Shown here: piece after piece, positions 22,242 through 36,200 of the stretch | Numbering within the stretch: position 1 is the stretch's first letter | How the letters are laid out: the number at the start of each line of letters is the position of its first letter | Origin: Saccharum officinarum | Lineage: Eukaryota > Streptophyta > Magnoliopsida > Poales > Poaceae | Assembly: GCA_020631735.1 (NCBI GenBank) | Contig: CM036201.1 | Location: forward strand, 76,966,087 to 77,030,086 | DNA length: 64,000 nt | Reading direction: 5' to 3' | Made by a program: the position numbers and the translations under genes | Notes under the pieces: generated by a model | What the model was told of the DNA's origin: nothing | What the model saw: only the letters and a program-made list of their open reading frames with translations | The model's database searches: none

Positions 22242-24099
22242 TACCGGTATTTTTACTCCTAACGCTAATTTATGCTATATACAAAAAAACATGGGCAATA
22301 GCTATTTTATTTAGCAATACCTTCTAATGCTACAAAATTTACAGCAAGCACATAAACTCCTGGCGGGCCTACTGTAAAATTTTCAAAGCTAAAACTATTA
22401 CCGATTTGCTACAATAATTCCTACCAATATTAATCTATATAAAGCTAAGATTTCTAATTAAAATTTATGAGCCTATCATCATAACAGCTAACTGCAATCT
22501 AATTGTACTACTAAGTAAATGGTATTTTTATGAGCCTAACAAACTTGGTTTCACTATTTTTGGACATCTACACCATTTACTACGATTTATCGAAGTTGGA
22601 TTCATAACTAAAATAACTAAGCATTTCTATTCTCAGGAAATAAAGAAACCGAAACATGTTTCGCGGCCCACGGCTTGACTCGGACCAGCAGCGGCGCAGC
22701 AGCGGGCGCGGCCCAGCGGCGAGTGGCAGCGCGGGCGCGGCCCGGCGCGGCAGGGCAGCCCAGCAGCGGGCGAGCGAGCAAGCGCGCGGCCCAGCGCGGC
22801 GGCGAGCGCGTGGCCCAGCAGCGCGCGGCGCGTGGCCCGGCCCAGCGCAGCAGACGCGCGCGCGACGCGGGCAAGCGCGAGCGGGCGGGCACGCGGGCGC
22901 GGCAGCGGCGGCAGCGGCGGCAGCAGCGGCAGCGGCCCACAGTGGTGTATTTCAACGTATTACGACTTTATTTTCCTACAAGAAAAGCGGCCACAAACAC
23001 GTGTGATGTAGGGGTGACGTCATGATGATGTCAGCAAGCTAAGATAAACAGTAACGCACCGCTGGTCGCCTGCTACTCTGCTCGGGCGAGGTTCCGCCGA
23101 CCACGAAGAAGACGCAAAACGGCGGTGGAGCTTTGAAAGAAGTGGGCAGTGCGATGAGCAGCTGGAGGAGAAGCTAGCAGTGCAGTGAATTGAACTGGTA
23201 TGCTCTGGTTCAGTGGAGGGACGACGGCGCAGTTCACCTCGTCCTTATGAAGCGGGCGGAGCGGTGCTTCCAAAATTGAAGCACATTGAGTTGCTACAAT
23301 GGGCAAGGTAGTGTCAATCAAGCTGCTGGCTGTCTTGCGGAGCCAAGGATGCGACGAATTTTATTAACGCTCTACGGTCACATCGAATTGAAAGCAAGAG
23401 GTACCGTTGGCCATGGCTTCAACGAAGACATGGGCTCTGGTGTGGCATGGCCTGGCACAGCCGTGGTCGTCAACGCAACGTACCCGTGCACAAAACGACG
23501 GAGACAGCGAGGCGATCGTTCCGCGTGCGTGCAGCTAGAGCGAGTAAATGAGGGCAGCACCAGCGCGGCGACGGCGGCGTATAGCGCGACCAAGGCACCG
23601 TGCGACGCGACGGCGAGGCAGAGCTGACATGACCCGTGCGCAGTGGGCTTGCATGCGGTGGCAGGCAACCAAGGCACAGTGGTGACCATGGTCAGTGATG
23701 GCTTGTCCGAAGCAGATGACGTGCACGGGTTTTCTACAAATTACCAAAAGTGGCTTCGTCGACCCCTTTATAACTTACGCAAAAAGACTTAAACTTCGAA
23801 CGGTTTCGCGTTGAATTCCAATTCTGACTTACCTGTTCCATTGTCGCCTACTGAGTACGTACTACAAATTTTAATAAAGTTTACATACACGCTCTACATC
23901 ATTTTTATTTGATAACAATTCATTTAGAATACTAAATAGTATAAAGCGACATGAAACTCAGTATTTTTTTCTTGTTTCGGATAAACATTTCGAATATTGT
24001 ATATTGATTTATACTCCAATTTACACACATATGCACAAATACATGATGCTCCTGCGATGTTTTAGCAAAACATTACAATGTAACACCGAGGGTGTTACA
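22242..24099 (-). repeat. Element B 3' LTR, proximal part
   Basis: Continues the LTR begun at 4531-6171, matching 30817-32670. It contains a very GC-rich GCGGC/CAGC block (about 22680-22940) and, on the - strand, TTATAAAGGGG at about 23766-23776 as a TATA candidate (same element near 32342 in the 5' LTR). Long frames in the GC-rich block are compositional. Confidence 0.92.
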
Positions 24100-24116
24100 A
24101 AACTACCCCCCTAAAA
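24100..24116 (-). other. Element B polypurine tract
   Basis: On the - strand a run of six G precedes the LTR start TGTAACACC. The imperfect palindrome at 24121-24136 (atctcgacccaagatt) lies just upstream. Confidence 0.75.
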
Positions 24117-24184
24117 TAAAATCTCGACCCAAGATTTCATGTGCCTAGTGTGAGAAAGAGATAGGGAGTACATTTGGCGCAACA

Positions 24185-27100
24185 CTAACTATCCGACCCA
24201 GGGAGGAGATGGGGATAATGCTTTGTTAAGTAGCTCTCTTGCTCCCAGGTGGCTTCGTCCTTTGAATGGTTTTGCCATTGTACCTTGTAAAACTTTATCA
24301 CCCTGTTCCTGGTCACTCTCTCCTTCTCATCCAAAATTTTTATAGGATGCTCCTCATAAGACAGATCAGGTTGGAGCGGAAGTCTTTCTATTTCCACAGA
24401 TTCTTCAGGAACTCATAGGCATTTCTTCAGTTGCGAGACGTGAAATACATTGTGAACTGCCGAGAGAATTTCAGGGAGTTGGAGACGATAAGCAACGGGA
24501 CCACACTGCTGCAACACCTTGTATGGACCCACATATAGAGGGGCTAACTTGCCATGGACACCAAACCGATGTACCCCTCTTAAAGGAGATACCTTGAGAT
24601 ACACATAATCTCCAGCTACAAATTCCAATGGTCTTCTTCGTTTGTCTGCGTAAGCCTTCTGTCGACTCTGGGCTGACTTCAAGTGTTCATGAATTATATT
24701 TACTTTCTCTCGAGCCTCCTTTATGAAATCTGGTCTGAAGTACCCATGGTCTCCTACCTCAACCCAGTTTAGAGGCGTCCTACACTTCTGTCCATATAAA
24801 GCTTCAAACGGTGCCATACGGATACTCTCCTGATAGCTGTTATTATAAGAAAATTCAGCCAGCTTCAAACACTGATCCCACTTCTCAGGAAAAGAGATGG
24901 CACAGGCCCACAGCATATCCTCAAGTACCTAGTTCACCCTTTCAGTTTGACCATCAGTCTGTGGGTGGTATGCCGAGCTTCTGAGAAGACGAGTACCTAA
25001 ACACTCCTGAAGTTTCTCCCAGAAACGAGAGACAAAAACTGACCCTCTATCAGAGATGATGGTGAGAGGAACTCCATGTAGGGTCACAATCCGATCAAAG
25101 TATAACTCCGCATACTTCTTTGCATTGTATCTAGTGTCCACTGGAAGGAAGTGAGCAGACTTGGTGAGACGGTCCACAATGACCCAAATAGAATCAAAGC
25201 CCGAGGAGGTGTGGGGTAAACCCACAATGAAGTCCAGGGAAATATCCTCCCATTTCCAAACAGGAATGGGCAAGGGCTGCAGATATCCAGGAGTACGCAT
25301 ATGAACTGCCTTGACTCTACCACAAGTGTCACACTCTGCAACGAACTAGGTGATATCTTGCTTCATATAAGACCACCAGTACAGGCGTAGATCATGGTAC
25401 ATCTTGTTGCTACCAGGGTGGATAGACAGCTTGGAATGATGGGCTTCTTTTAAAATCTTTCTTTTCAGCTCTTCATTGGATGGAACCACCAGTCTATCCT
25501 TGTATCTCACGACTCCCAGCCCATCAATGCTAAAATGAGGTCCACACCCTTTAGCTAGCAACTTCTTGATGTGAGGAATCTCTTCGGGATCCTCCTTTTG
25601 TTCCCGAATAATCTGCTCCAGCAACTCTGAGGTCAATGCAATTTGAGCTAGCACCTCTGTGTGGTGAAGTGACAAGGGTATTTCCTCAACCTGATGCGAC
25701 TTACGACTTAAGGCATCAGCTACCACGTTGGCTTTTCCTGGATGATAGTGGACTTCCAAACTATAATCCTTGATCAACTCTAACCATCTCCTTTGTCTCA
25801 TGTTCAACTCAGACTGAGTGAAAATATACTTAAGACTCTTGTGGTCAGTGAAGATGTGCACTTTGTTGCCCAACAAATAATGCCCCAAATCTTCAGAGAG
25901 TGAACTACAGCAGCTAGCTCTAAATCATGGGTAGGGTAGTTCACCTCGTGCTTCTTCAGTTGGCGCGAAGCATAAGCTATCACACGCCCCTCTTGCATAA
26001 GCACACACCCCAAACCCATCTTCGAGGCATCACAGTAAACATCAAAGGGCCTCTCAATATCAGGTTGAGCTAAAACAGGAGCAGTGGTTAGAAAAGTCTT
26101 CAGGGACTGAAAAGCTTCTTCACAAGCTGGACTCCAAACAAACTTAGCTTCTTTCTTGAGCAGCTTAGTCATGGGCTAGGCTATCTTGGAGAAATCAGGG
26201 ATGAAACGTCGATAGTATCCAGCTAGCCCAAGGAACTGACGGATCTGGTGTATAGACCTAGGAGACTTCCAATCTAATACATCTTGCACCTTGCTGGGAT
26301 CTACAGAAACGCCTTCTGGTGTCAACACATGTCCCAAAAACTGCACTCGATCTAACCAAAACTCACACTTGCTGAACTTAGCATACAACTGGTGCTCCCT
26401 TAGCCGAGTCAGTATTATCCGAAGGTGACGGGCATGCTCTTCCTCATTCTTGGAATAGATTAAGATGTCATCAATGAAAACTACCACAAACTTATCTAGC
26501 TCCGACATGAAAACTGAGTTCATCAGGTACATGAAGAAAGCCGGGGCATTGGTGAGACCGAAAGACATCACTAGGTACTCATACAACCCATACCTAGTAG
26601 AGAAAGCTGTCCTTGGTATATCTTGTGGCCTGATCTTGATCTGATGGTAGCCCGATCGGAGATCTATCTTGGAGAACACCATGGCACCAGCTAACTGATC
26701 AAACAAAGTATCTATGCGGGGCAAGGGATACTTGTTCTTAACTGTTACCACATTGAGAGGGAGGTAATCCACACACATCCGCAGAGTACCATCCTTCTTC
26801 TTCACGAAAATTGCAGGGCAACCCTAAGGTGAAGAACTTGGACGGATGAAACCATTGTCCATCAACTCCTCCAGTTGTTTCTTCATTTCTGCCAGTTCTC
26901 TCGGAGCCATGCGGTACGGACGCCTAGAGATAGGAGCAGTACCAGGCTCAAGCTCAATGGAGAATTCTACCTCACGGTCCGGTGGCAACCCAGGAAGATC
27001 TTCAGGGAAAACATCTGGGAACTCACATACTACTGGAATGGAGGTAAGATCAGGAATGGCTTTAGCATGGGCAACAACAGGTAAGACCGGTTCTGAGGGT

Positions 27101-28704
27101 ATGATGAGAGACATCCTATCCTCAGAAGACGGAAGCCATAACTCTACACTTCTTCTCTTCATATCCAAAACTACCCCATATGCCCGCAACCAGTTCATTC
27201 CAAGAATAACATCAATGCCTTGCCCGGGCATTATCATGAACTGTAGACGGTAAGTGTGGGTAGCTAATACCAAACTTACTGTATCCGTGCGGGTATTGAT
27301 GAACATCTGAGAACCCGTAGTACGGATCTTATAGGCATATGGTATAGCCACAAGTGATAAGTTGTGCTGCTCTACAAACCCCATGCTCATAAAGGAATGT
27401 GATGCACCAGAATCAAACAACACCAAAGCTGGATGGGATTCGATGGCAAACATACCAGCCATAACTGTTTCCTGATGCACAACCTGCTGAGCATCCGTGA
27501 AGTGCACTTGACCAGATCTGTTGGGCACCTTCCTCTTGATGAAAGTCCTTTTAACCAGCATGGAATTTGCAGACGGCTGAGACGGCTGAGCTGTCTGCTG
27601 CTGAGGACACTCCCTAGCATAGTGGCCCTCCTTGCCACACTTAAAACAAGCAACAGGCTTGTTCCTGAATCCCTAACGAGTTGGGACCTACTGTCCCTGA
27701 GTCTGTTGGGGTTGCACCTGCTGCTGAGGTGCCTTGTACTGAGTAGCAGAAGTATGTGATGTCTGCTGGGGTGACCGGAACGGAGGCCCGCTGGATGGTT
27801 GATAGGGCCCCCGCCTAACAATTTGCACCTTCTGAGTATGGGGATGGCTGGAGGATCCAACTGCCACCCTCCTCCGCTTCCAATCCGCCTAAGATGCCCA
27901 CTGAAAACCCTCAAGAGCCCCAAAGGTCTGATAGTTCCCCAGGTACAGTTTCTCCTGAAGAGCATGAGTGAGACCGCGAAAGAAGCGATCCCTCTTTTTG
28001 TCATCCGTGTCCACCTGACTACCAGCATACTAAGCTAAGTGGTTAAACTGGGTCACATACTCCATTACCGTCCTGCTCCCCTGACGCAGCTCCATGAACT
28101 CGGTCACCTTCTGGTGGATAACACCAGCAGGTATGAAGAACTCGCGGAAGGCGGTGGAGAACTCCTGCCACGTTGCCGGGTGATCCGGTAGCTCCGCGGC
28201 CTGGAAAGTCTCCCACCAGGCACCTGCGGACCCCAAAAGCTACTGGGACGCAAAGTGCACCTTCTGCTCGTTGGCCACTCCGAGCAGCCGAAACTTCTGC
28301 TCAAGCGTGCGAAGCCAGTGCTCCGCCTCCAACGGATCATCCGACGGTGTGAACGTGGGCGGGTGGGTCTTGAGGAAGTCCTGATAAGAGGACTGCCCCT
28401 CAGGACGGCGAGCACCACCCCCATTCCCACCGTTGCCCCCGGGACCTCCACGGGCGAGACCCGCGACGACCTATGCCATAATCTCCATGGCACGAGCTGT
28501 CTCCTGACGAGCAGCCAACAACTCCACCATGACCTCCGCGGCAGACAACGGCGGAGGCGGTGGCGGCGGAGGGAAAGGATGAGGAACCAAAGGTGGAACC
28601 TCCCGAGCTCCCTCATCGCCATGCTCAAAAGCCCGAGCACTGTCACCATGGCCCTCGTTGGCCGCTCCCGAACTGGTGCTCCCATGTCCGGACCTCAGAT
28701 TCAT
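24185..28704 (-). pseudogene. gag-pol: Element B gag-pol with chromodomain, broken by stops and one frameshift
   Basis: One long frame from ATG 28704, which follows 'catctctcttacag', a good splice acceptor. Order: Gly/Pro-rich N-terminus; gag domain (about 28400-27900); CCHC knuckle (C-F-K-C-G-K-E-G-H, about 27648-27607); protease D-S-G-A-S-H-S-F near 27414; RT F-I-D-D at 26478-26467; RNase H; integrase with C-D-T-C near 25325 and the D-D-E core; chromodomain ending L-L-P-G-S-D-S at 24188. Breaks: TAG at 28471, 28240, 28030, 27889, 27673, 26824, 26176, 25346 and 24929 (left base of each), TGA at 24413, and one frameshift near 25885. Comparison with A and C suggests most TAGs replace Gln; the one at 26824 replaces Trp. 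It cannot make Gag-Pol, but its LTRs may still be transcribed. Confidence 0.92.
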
Positions 28705-29160
28705 CTGTAAGAGAGATGAACCAACCATAAGGACACCTTCCTGATCAGGATCCAGAGATTAAGAAACGGCAGCACATTTATTAAAGCATTCATTAAGTTA
28801 GTTCTACCAATTTACTACTTTCATTATACGTGAAGGGGAATTCCTAGTTCAAGTAAGATGCTGTTAAATGATGCATGCTTCGACCTATAAGTTCACTCAA
28901 GCCGGAATATAGCGGCGTTCGTAACTTTTTCGGCACATCGTACACTCACTTTCCGTATACTAATCGATTTCTTATGCAACGTAAGTCAGTGTACCTACAG
29001 AAAACTGATTAGATAAAACCAGTGCCGCTATCCAAGATACACCATATAGCTAGGGCTTATACTTATATAACTTAACTTAATCGCATCCTACTTTTCACAA
29101 AACTTTTGTTGATCAAACTTTTAGTTTTGTCAAAGAGTGAGGAACTCATGACCATTATTG
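28705..29160 (-). other. Element B leader between PBS and gag
   Basis: About 455 bases with no extra ORF, in contrast to A and C. The acceptor-like 'ttacag' ends at 28705, next to the gag start. Confidence 0.6.
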
Positions 29161-29172
29161 GCTCTAGTACCA
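29161..29172 (-). other. Element B primer-binding site
   Basis: On the - strand TGGTACTAGAGC, two bases from the 5' LTR, a variant of the initiator tRNA-Met type PBS. Confidence 0.75.
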
Positions 29173-29174
29173 TC

Positions 29175-32100
29175 TGTGGCAGAACCACCCGGAATAGCGT
29201 ACTTACGGAGACGCTCGTCTTCCACCAGACACTAAGCACCCCGAAAGCCACTACCACGAGCGGTATCCGTCGGGCACACCTAGAAGGAGAGCCCGAAAGA
29301 TCCATATTTTCTTTTTCCAAGGATCCAATAATGAAAATGAGTTACAACACAAGTCCATCTCAAACATTAGAGTTTCTAAAAAGTACATTATTACAATACC
29401 AAATACAGAGTGCGAAAAGATAAACAGCAGAATAAAAGATAACATCTAGCGATAAGATAACGAGGATTCCATCTGAGCCCACCAGATGGATCCTCCACAC
29501 AAGGAACTCCTCAAGCGTCACCTGCAACAGGGGTAAATAAACCCTGAGTACACAATGTACTCGCAAGACTTAACCGATCAGTGGGAATACTTTCCCGACT
29601 CCAAGGAATATGCTAGGCTTTATGGTTGCTGGTTTTCTTTTAGCAAAAAGCAATAATAATAGTGAGTCCTTATTGATACATTATTATTATCATCAGCCGG
29701 ATTAAGTTTTCATCTAGTCAATGTATATAAGCACCTGTTCTACTTTCAAGCAAGGGTTGAGCAATCGATATTGTTCCTTCTCCTTTTTCACTTCTAGTTC
29801 TTACTACGGTGCTAAACCGCAGACAAGCCGTACCGGATAACCCGGCGATTCGCGAATCAATGTGCCCAGCTGGGTGCCCCGAAGGCACACGCCCCTCTTG
29901 TACCCTAGGCACAAACAGGACTAACCCACCACTCTCCTGTCCCGGGTGTCCAGGTCCCCGTCCAAACTTGGACTCCAAGCCCCCACATCCTGAGTCCCGG
30001 ACTCAGTGTGGTGCAAGGACCTCCACCACCTCCTCTTCCCATCAGTCGGTCCGGAAAGAGCCGGATCCACGACAAGAGAGCAGCAAGCCTTCCCTACGCC
30101 CATACCCAAGTATGTGCTCGGGACAATAATCTGTGACTTGCCTAGAGTCATATGCAACGACCGGTCCTTAATCGACACAGACAGGGAAAAAATGTAACCG
30201 AGCTATGCCCTGTTGGCCACAGGACACAACCCCTCACACCCACCAGTACCAAATCCACATCCCTGTCCGGTCACCAGTTTTCCTTTCCATTATTTCATCA
30301 TGATATCATAGTGTAATCACCTATTTGCGAGTAACGGCAGGTTACTCACGATACCGACATCCTGAGCATAGCAGCTACTCGACCTGCACTAGTAGGACTC
30401 ATGGTGGATATATTTATGCATATAGTTTCCAAAAACAATGCCTGTAACGTAAATGCATATCATATAAATATATTCAGTGATCATTTAAAATAGGGGTTAT
30501 GCACTGGGGCTTGCCTTAGGAAGGTGCCGGGTCAGCAAAGTCAGCACCAACAGGCTCCTGGGCTTCCTCCTGTGCGAAGATCTCCTCCTCGTACTCCTCG
30601 ATCACCTCGTCGTACTCCGGCTCGACGACGGGCACGAAGTCTACCAGTTCATGATCTACATGAAACAATGATGCAATGTTTAACACTAAGATAACAGCAA
30701 CTCTTAAACTAAAAATACATCAATTTAACTACTAAGCTAGTGCTACTGACCACCGTACTAAGATGTCTATTGTTATCGCCAACAAGTATGAAGTATGGCA
30801 TTCATCAAGATAGCAACTACCGGTATTTTTACTCCTAACGCTAATTTATGCTATATTCAAAAAAACAAGGGCAATAGCTATTTTATTTAGCAATACCTTC
30901 TAATGCTACAAAATTTACAGCAAGCACATAAACTCCTGGCGGGCCTACTGTAAAATTTTCAAAGCTAAAACTATTACCGATTTGATACAATAATTCCTAC
31001 CAATATTAATCTATATAAAGCTAAGCTTTCTAATTAAAATTTATGAGCCTATCATCATAACAGCTAACTGCAATCTAATTGTACTACTAAGTAAATGGTA
31101 TTTTTATGAGCCTAACAAACTTGGTTTCACTATTTTTGGACATCTACACCATTTTACTACGTTTTATCGAAGTTGGATTCATAACTAAAATAACTAAGCA
31201 TTTCTATTCTCAGGACATAAAGAAACCGAAACATGTTTCGCGGCCCACGGCTTGACTCGGACCAGCAGCGGCGCAGCAGCGGGCGCGGCCCAGCGCAGGC
31301 CCAGCAGCGAGTGGCAGCGCGGGCGCGGCCCGGCGCAGCAGGGCAGCCCAGCAGCGGGCGAGCGAGCAAGCGCGCGGCCCAGCGCGGCGGCGAGCGCGTG
31401 GCCCAGTAGCGCGCGGCGCGTGGGCGCGGCCCAGCGCGGCAGACGCGCGCGCGACGCGGGCAGGCGCGAGCGGGCGGGCACGCGGGCGCGGCAGCGGCGG
31501 CAGCGGCCCACAGTGGCGTATTTCAACTTATTACAACTTTATTTTCCTACAAGAAAAGCGGCCACAAACACGTGTGACGTAGGGGTGACGTCACGATGAT
31601 GTCAGCAAGCTAAGATAAACATTAACACACCGCTGGTCGCCTGCTACTCTGCTCGGGCGAGGTTCCGCCGACTACGAAGAAGACGCAAAACGGCGGTGGA
31701 GCTTTGAAAGAAGTGGGCAGTGCGATGAGCAGCTGGAGGAGAAGCTAGCAGTGCAGTGAATTGAACTGGTATGCTCTGGTTCAGTGGAGGGACGACGGCG
31801 CAGTTCACCTCGTCCTTATGAAGCGGGCGGAGCGGTGCTTCCAAAATTGAAGCACAGTGAGGTGCTACAATGGGCAAGGTAGTGTCAATCAAGCTGCTGG
31901 CTGTCTTGCGGAGCCAAGGATGCGACGAATTTTATTAACGCTCTACGGTCACGTCGAATTGAAAGCAAGAGGTACCGTTGGCCATGGCTTCAACGAAGAC
32001 ATGGGCTCTGGTGTGGCATGGCCTGGCACAGCCGTGGTCGTCAACGCAACGTACCCGTGCACAAAACGACGGAGACAGCGAGGCGATCGTTCCGCGTGCG

Positions 32101-32670
32101 TGCAGCTAGAGCGAGTAAATGAGGGCAGCACCAGCGCGGCGACGGCGGCGTATAGCGCGACCAAGGCACCGTGCGACGCGACGGCGAGGCAGAGCTGACA
32201 TGACCTGTGCGCAGTGGGCTTGCGTGCGGTGGCAGGCAACCAAGGCACAGTGGTGACCATGGTCAGTGATGGCTTGTCCAAAGCAGATGACGTGCACGGG
32301 TTTTCTACAAATTACCAAAAGTGGCTTCGTCGACCCCTTTATAACTTACGCAAAAAGACTTAAACTTCGAATGGTTTCGCGTCGAATTCCAATTCTGACT
32401 TACCTGTTCCATTGTCGCCTACTGAGTACGTACTACAAATTTTAATAAAGTTTACATACACGCTCTACATCATTTTTATTTGATAACAATTCGTTTAGAA
32501 TACTAAATAGTATAAAGCGACATGAAACTCAGTATTTATTTCTTGTTTCGGATAAACGTTTGGAATATCGTATATTGATTTATACTCCAATTTACACACA
32601 TATGCACAAATACATGATGCTCCTGCGATGTTTTAGCAAAACATTACAATGTAACACTGAGGGTGTTACA
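29175..32670 (-). repeat. Element B 5' LTR
   Basis: Intact 3496-bp LTR matching the two halves of the 3' copy. The GC-rich block (about 31258-31512) differs from the other copy by several small indels, including an added caggcccagcag-like unit. The acidic exon (about 30515-30655) is closed by a TAA just before its donor. Confidence 0.93.
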
Positions 32671-32675
32671 GGCAG

Positions 32676-33208
32676 ATTCCATCGAGTTGGAGTCCAACTC
32701 GACTACGAACCGGAGATGGAAAATACGACTGACATGCGGGCCCCTGCGTCAGCGAAACAAAGGAAGGGAGCGGTGGGAAGCGCATGGCAGCGGCGGTTTT
32801 GGGCCGGCCCACGCGAACATGGCAAGGGAGGGAAACGAAGGGAGCGGGCTCAGTTTGGCTCGGCCCAAGCCGCAAGAAAGAGAAGAAAAGAGCAGGCCGG
32901 CTCGGCAGGCTTCCAGGCCACCGGGCCACAGGTAAGGAGGTAAGTTTATTTTTTTCCTTTTCTTTTCTTATATAAATTTGTTTTCCAAAGCCATTTTAAA
33001 ATGAATTTTGAATTCAAATCAAATAAAACCAAAACCACACCACAAAATAAATCAAATTCAACACATGAATGCATCATTAAATATTCCACCTAAAATTTTA
33101 AATTTTAATCCCCATTAAATATTATCTAAATCATTTAAACTCATAACTAAATCTCTTTTAACTCCAAATTTCATCTAATTCAAACTTTTAAAATTTTTGG
33201 GTGTTACA
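32676..33208 (-). repeat. Element A 3' LTR, proximal part
   Basis: Begins after the second GGCAG of element B, matches 41669-42206, and ends in GGGTGTTACA. Confidence 0.93.
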
Positions 33209-33247
33209 AATTCTACCCCCCTTAAAAGAATCTCGTCCTCGAGATTT
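33209..33247 (-). other. Element A polypurine tract and adjacent palindrome
   Basis: On the - strand AAGGGGGG followed by TAGAATT precedes the 3' LTR. Bases 33229-33246 (aatctcgtcctcgagatt) are the near-palindrome shared by this element group. Confidence 0.8.
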
Positions 33248-33253
33248 GACTCC

Positions 33254-36200
33254 TTACTCTAATAACTGCGGATAAGATTTCCTCAATTCATCCTCTCTTT
33301 CCCAAGTTGCCTCTGCCTCTGAATATCGATTCCACTGAACTTTGCACATCTTAATAACCCGACTTCGTGTAACTCTTTCATCAATTTCTAAAATCTTAAT
33401 CGGAAACTCTTCATATGTAACATCCTCCTTAATAGTCAATTCATCCAAAGGTATTTGCTCCTCAGGAACACGTAAACACTTCTTGAGTTGAGAAACACGA
33501 AACACATCATGTAACCCAGACAAATTCTCAGGCAACTCTAATTGATAAGTAACCTCACCACGTCTATCAATAACTTTAAATGGCCCAACATACCTTGGTG
33601 CTAACTTGCCTTTCATATTAAACCTCTTCACACTTCTCATTGGTGACACTTTCAAATAGACATAATCACCTACCTCAAAAACTAATTCCCTCCTCCGGTT
33701 GTCAGCATAACTCTTCTAGCGAGATTGTGCAACTCTCAAATTCTCACGAATCACTCACACTTGATCCTCTGCGTTTCTAAGAACATCTGTACTAAATACC
33801 TGAGACTCACCTGTCTGATCCCAAAACAATAGAGTTCTACACTTACGTCCATATAAAGCTTCAAACGGTGCCATCTTAAGACTCTGTTGATAACTGTTGT
33901 TATAAGAAAATTCTGCATAAGGCAACCTCTTATCCCAACTAGTTCCATATTGCAATGCATAAGCCCTCAACATGTCTTATAGTATCTGGTTGGTCCTTTC
34001 ATTCTACCCATCTGTCTGTGGATGATATGTTGTACTAAAATTCAACTTTGTACCTAAAGATTCATGTACAACCTTCCAAAAATGTGACGTAAACTGCAAA
34101 CCTCAATCAGACACAATCTTCTTTGGAACTCCATGCAAACATACTATCCTTTCCATATACAACTCTGCCAATCTTGGTCCATGGTAAGTAGTCTTGACTG
34201 ACATGAAATGAGCAACCTTGGTTAACCGGTCTACTATCACCCAAATAGAGTCATAACCTCTCTGAGTACGAGGTAACCCCACTATAAAATCCATACCAAC
34301 TTCCTCCCACTTCCATTCAGGAATCTTCATTGGTTGCAACAATCTAGCTGGTCTCTGATGCTCAGCTTTCACTCTCTGACAAGTGTCACACACTGCCACA
34401 TACTCAGCTACATCTCTTTTCATTCCAACCCACCAGTACTTCTGTTTGAGATCTAAATACATCTTAGTACTTCCGAGATGAATAGAATAAGCTGACTCAT
34501 GAGCTTCACGAAGGATTGCCTACCTAATAGACTGATACTCAGGTACACACAACCTCTTTCCAAACCACAAAATCCCATTATCATCCATTTGAAACCCTGG
34601 TGACTTACCAATCACTATATCCTCCGCTATCTTCTTTAGTTTCTCATCCTTCAACTGACCCTTGTATATTTCTTGCTCCAATGTAGGTTCTATCACTAAT
34701 TCCATTGTATTAGTAACAATTCCCAAATTCAGATATTCCAATTCAGCACACAACTCACTTGTCATGGACAACATTTTCATCTCATTAGCATAACTCTTCC
34801 TGCTAAGAGCATCAGCTACTACCTTAGCCTTACTAGGATGATAGTGTATCTCTAGATCATAGTCCTTGATCAACTCCAACCATCTACGTTGCCTCAAGTT
34901 CAAATCAGACTGAGTGAAAATATACTTCAAACTCTTATGATCGGTGTATATATCACTCTTATGTCCAATCAAATAGTATCTCCAAATCTTCAAGGAATGA
35001 ACTACAGCTGCTAACTCCAAATTATGAGTAGGATAATTCAGCTCATGCTTTCTCAACTGCCTAGATGCATAAGCAACAACTCTATCTTCTTGCATAAGAA
35101 CACACCCCAAACCTTGACGAGAAGCATCACAATAAATAGAGAACTTCTTACTTAAATCTGGCAATACCAAGATAGGTGTTGTAGTCAATCTCTTCTTCAA
35201 TTCTTTAAAACTAGCTTCACATTGTTCAGACCATACAAACTTGGCATTCTTCTCTAGCAGAGATGTCATAGGTTTAGCAAGTTTAGAAAACCCTTCAATG
35301 AACCGTCTGTAATATCCAGCTAAACCTAAGAAACTACGAATCTCTAACACATCAGTAGGTGGCTTCCAATTCAATACATCATTTACCTTGTCTGGATCTA
35401 CTGATATTCCACCATTAGAGACAATATGACCAAGAAAAGAGACTTCCTTCAACCAAAACTCACACTTGCTTCGCTTAGCATATAGTTTATGCTCTCTAAG
35501 TTTCTGCAATACCAACCTCAAATGTTCAGCATGCTCTTTCTCCATCTTGGAAAATACCAATATATCATCAATAAATACCACCACAAACTTATCAAGATAC
35601 TCCATGAACACCTTATTCATCATGTACATAAAGTAGGTAGGTGCATTGGTCAAACCAAATGACATAACTGTATACTCATACAACCCATATCTCGTAGTAA
35701 AAGCTATCTTTGGAATATCAGAGGCACGAATCTTCAATTGATGATATCCAGAACGCAAATCAACCTTTGAGAACACACAAGCACCTCTCAACTGGTCAAA
35801 CAAGTCATCAATTCTGGGCAAAGGATACTTGTTCTTGATAGTTACTTCATTAAGTGACCAATAATCCACACACATTCTCTGACTACCATCTTTCTTATCA
35901 ACAAAAATAACTCGTGCACCCCAAGATGACGAACTAGGACAAATAAAACCTTTATCTTGTATTTCCTTAATTTGTTTCTTAAGTTCTTCTAATTCATCTA
36001 CTCCCATCCTATATGGTCGTTTAGCTATGGGTGCAGTTCTAGGTAATAATTCAATAAGAAATTCAATGTCTCGGTCAGGTGGCATACCTGGCAAATCATC
36101 TAGAAAAACATCTGGGAAATCATTGATAACTGGATTTTCTTTGCTAGCATCATCATCAAGCTAATTCACTACAGCTGTTGGTTGCTTCTGCACTGCTACA

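Larger units (their letters stand above)
4531..32670 (-). mobile_element. Element B: Tekay-like Ty3/gypsy retrotransposon inside the A LTR
   Basis: Ends are TGTGGCAGAACC and GGGTGTTACA, flanked by GGCAG at 4526-4530 and 32671-32675. On the - strand: 5' LTR 29175-32670 (3496 bp), PBS, gag-pol, PPT, and a 3' LTR split by element C (4531-6171 plus 22242-24099; 3499 bp rejoined). The internal region is only 5075 bp and, unlike A and C, has no extra ORF between PBS and gag. About 7 differences in 300 compared LTR bases (4531-4830 against 29175-29474) suggest it is younger than A and older than C. Confidence 0.93.

Noticed and set aside
22617..23025. Ala/Arg/Gly-rich frames in three frames
   Set aside because: Translation of a GC-rich minisatellite in the B LTR; the other LTR copy has indels that change the frames.
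32560..32943. 127-residue + strand frame
   Set aside because: It crosses the junction of the B and A LTRs, so it was created by insertion.
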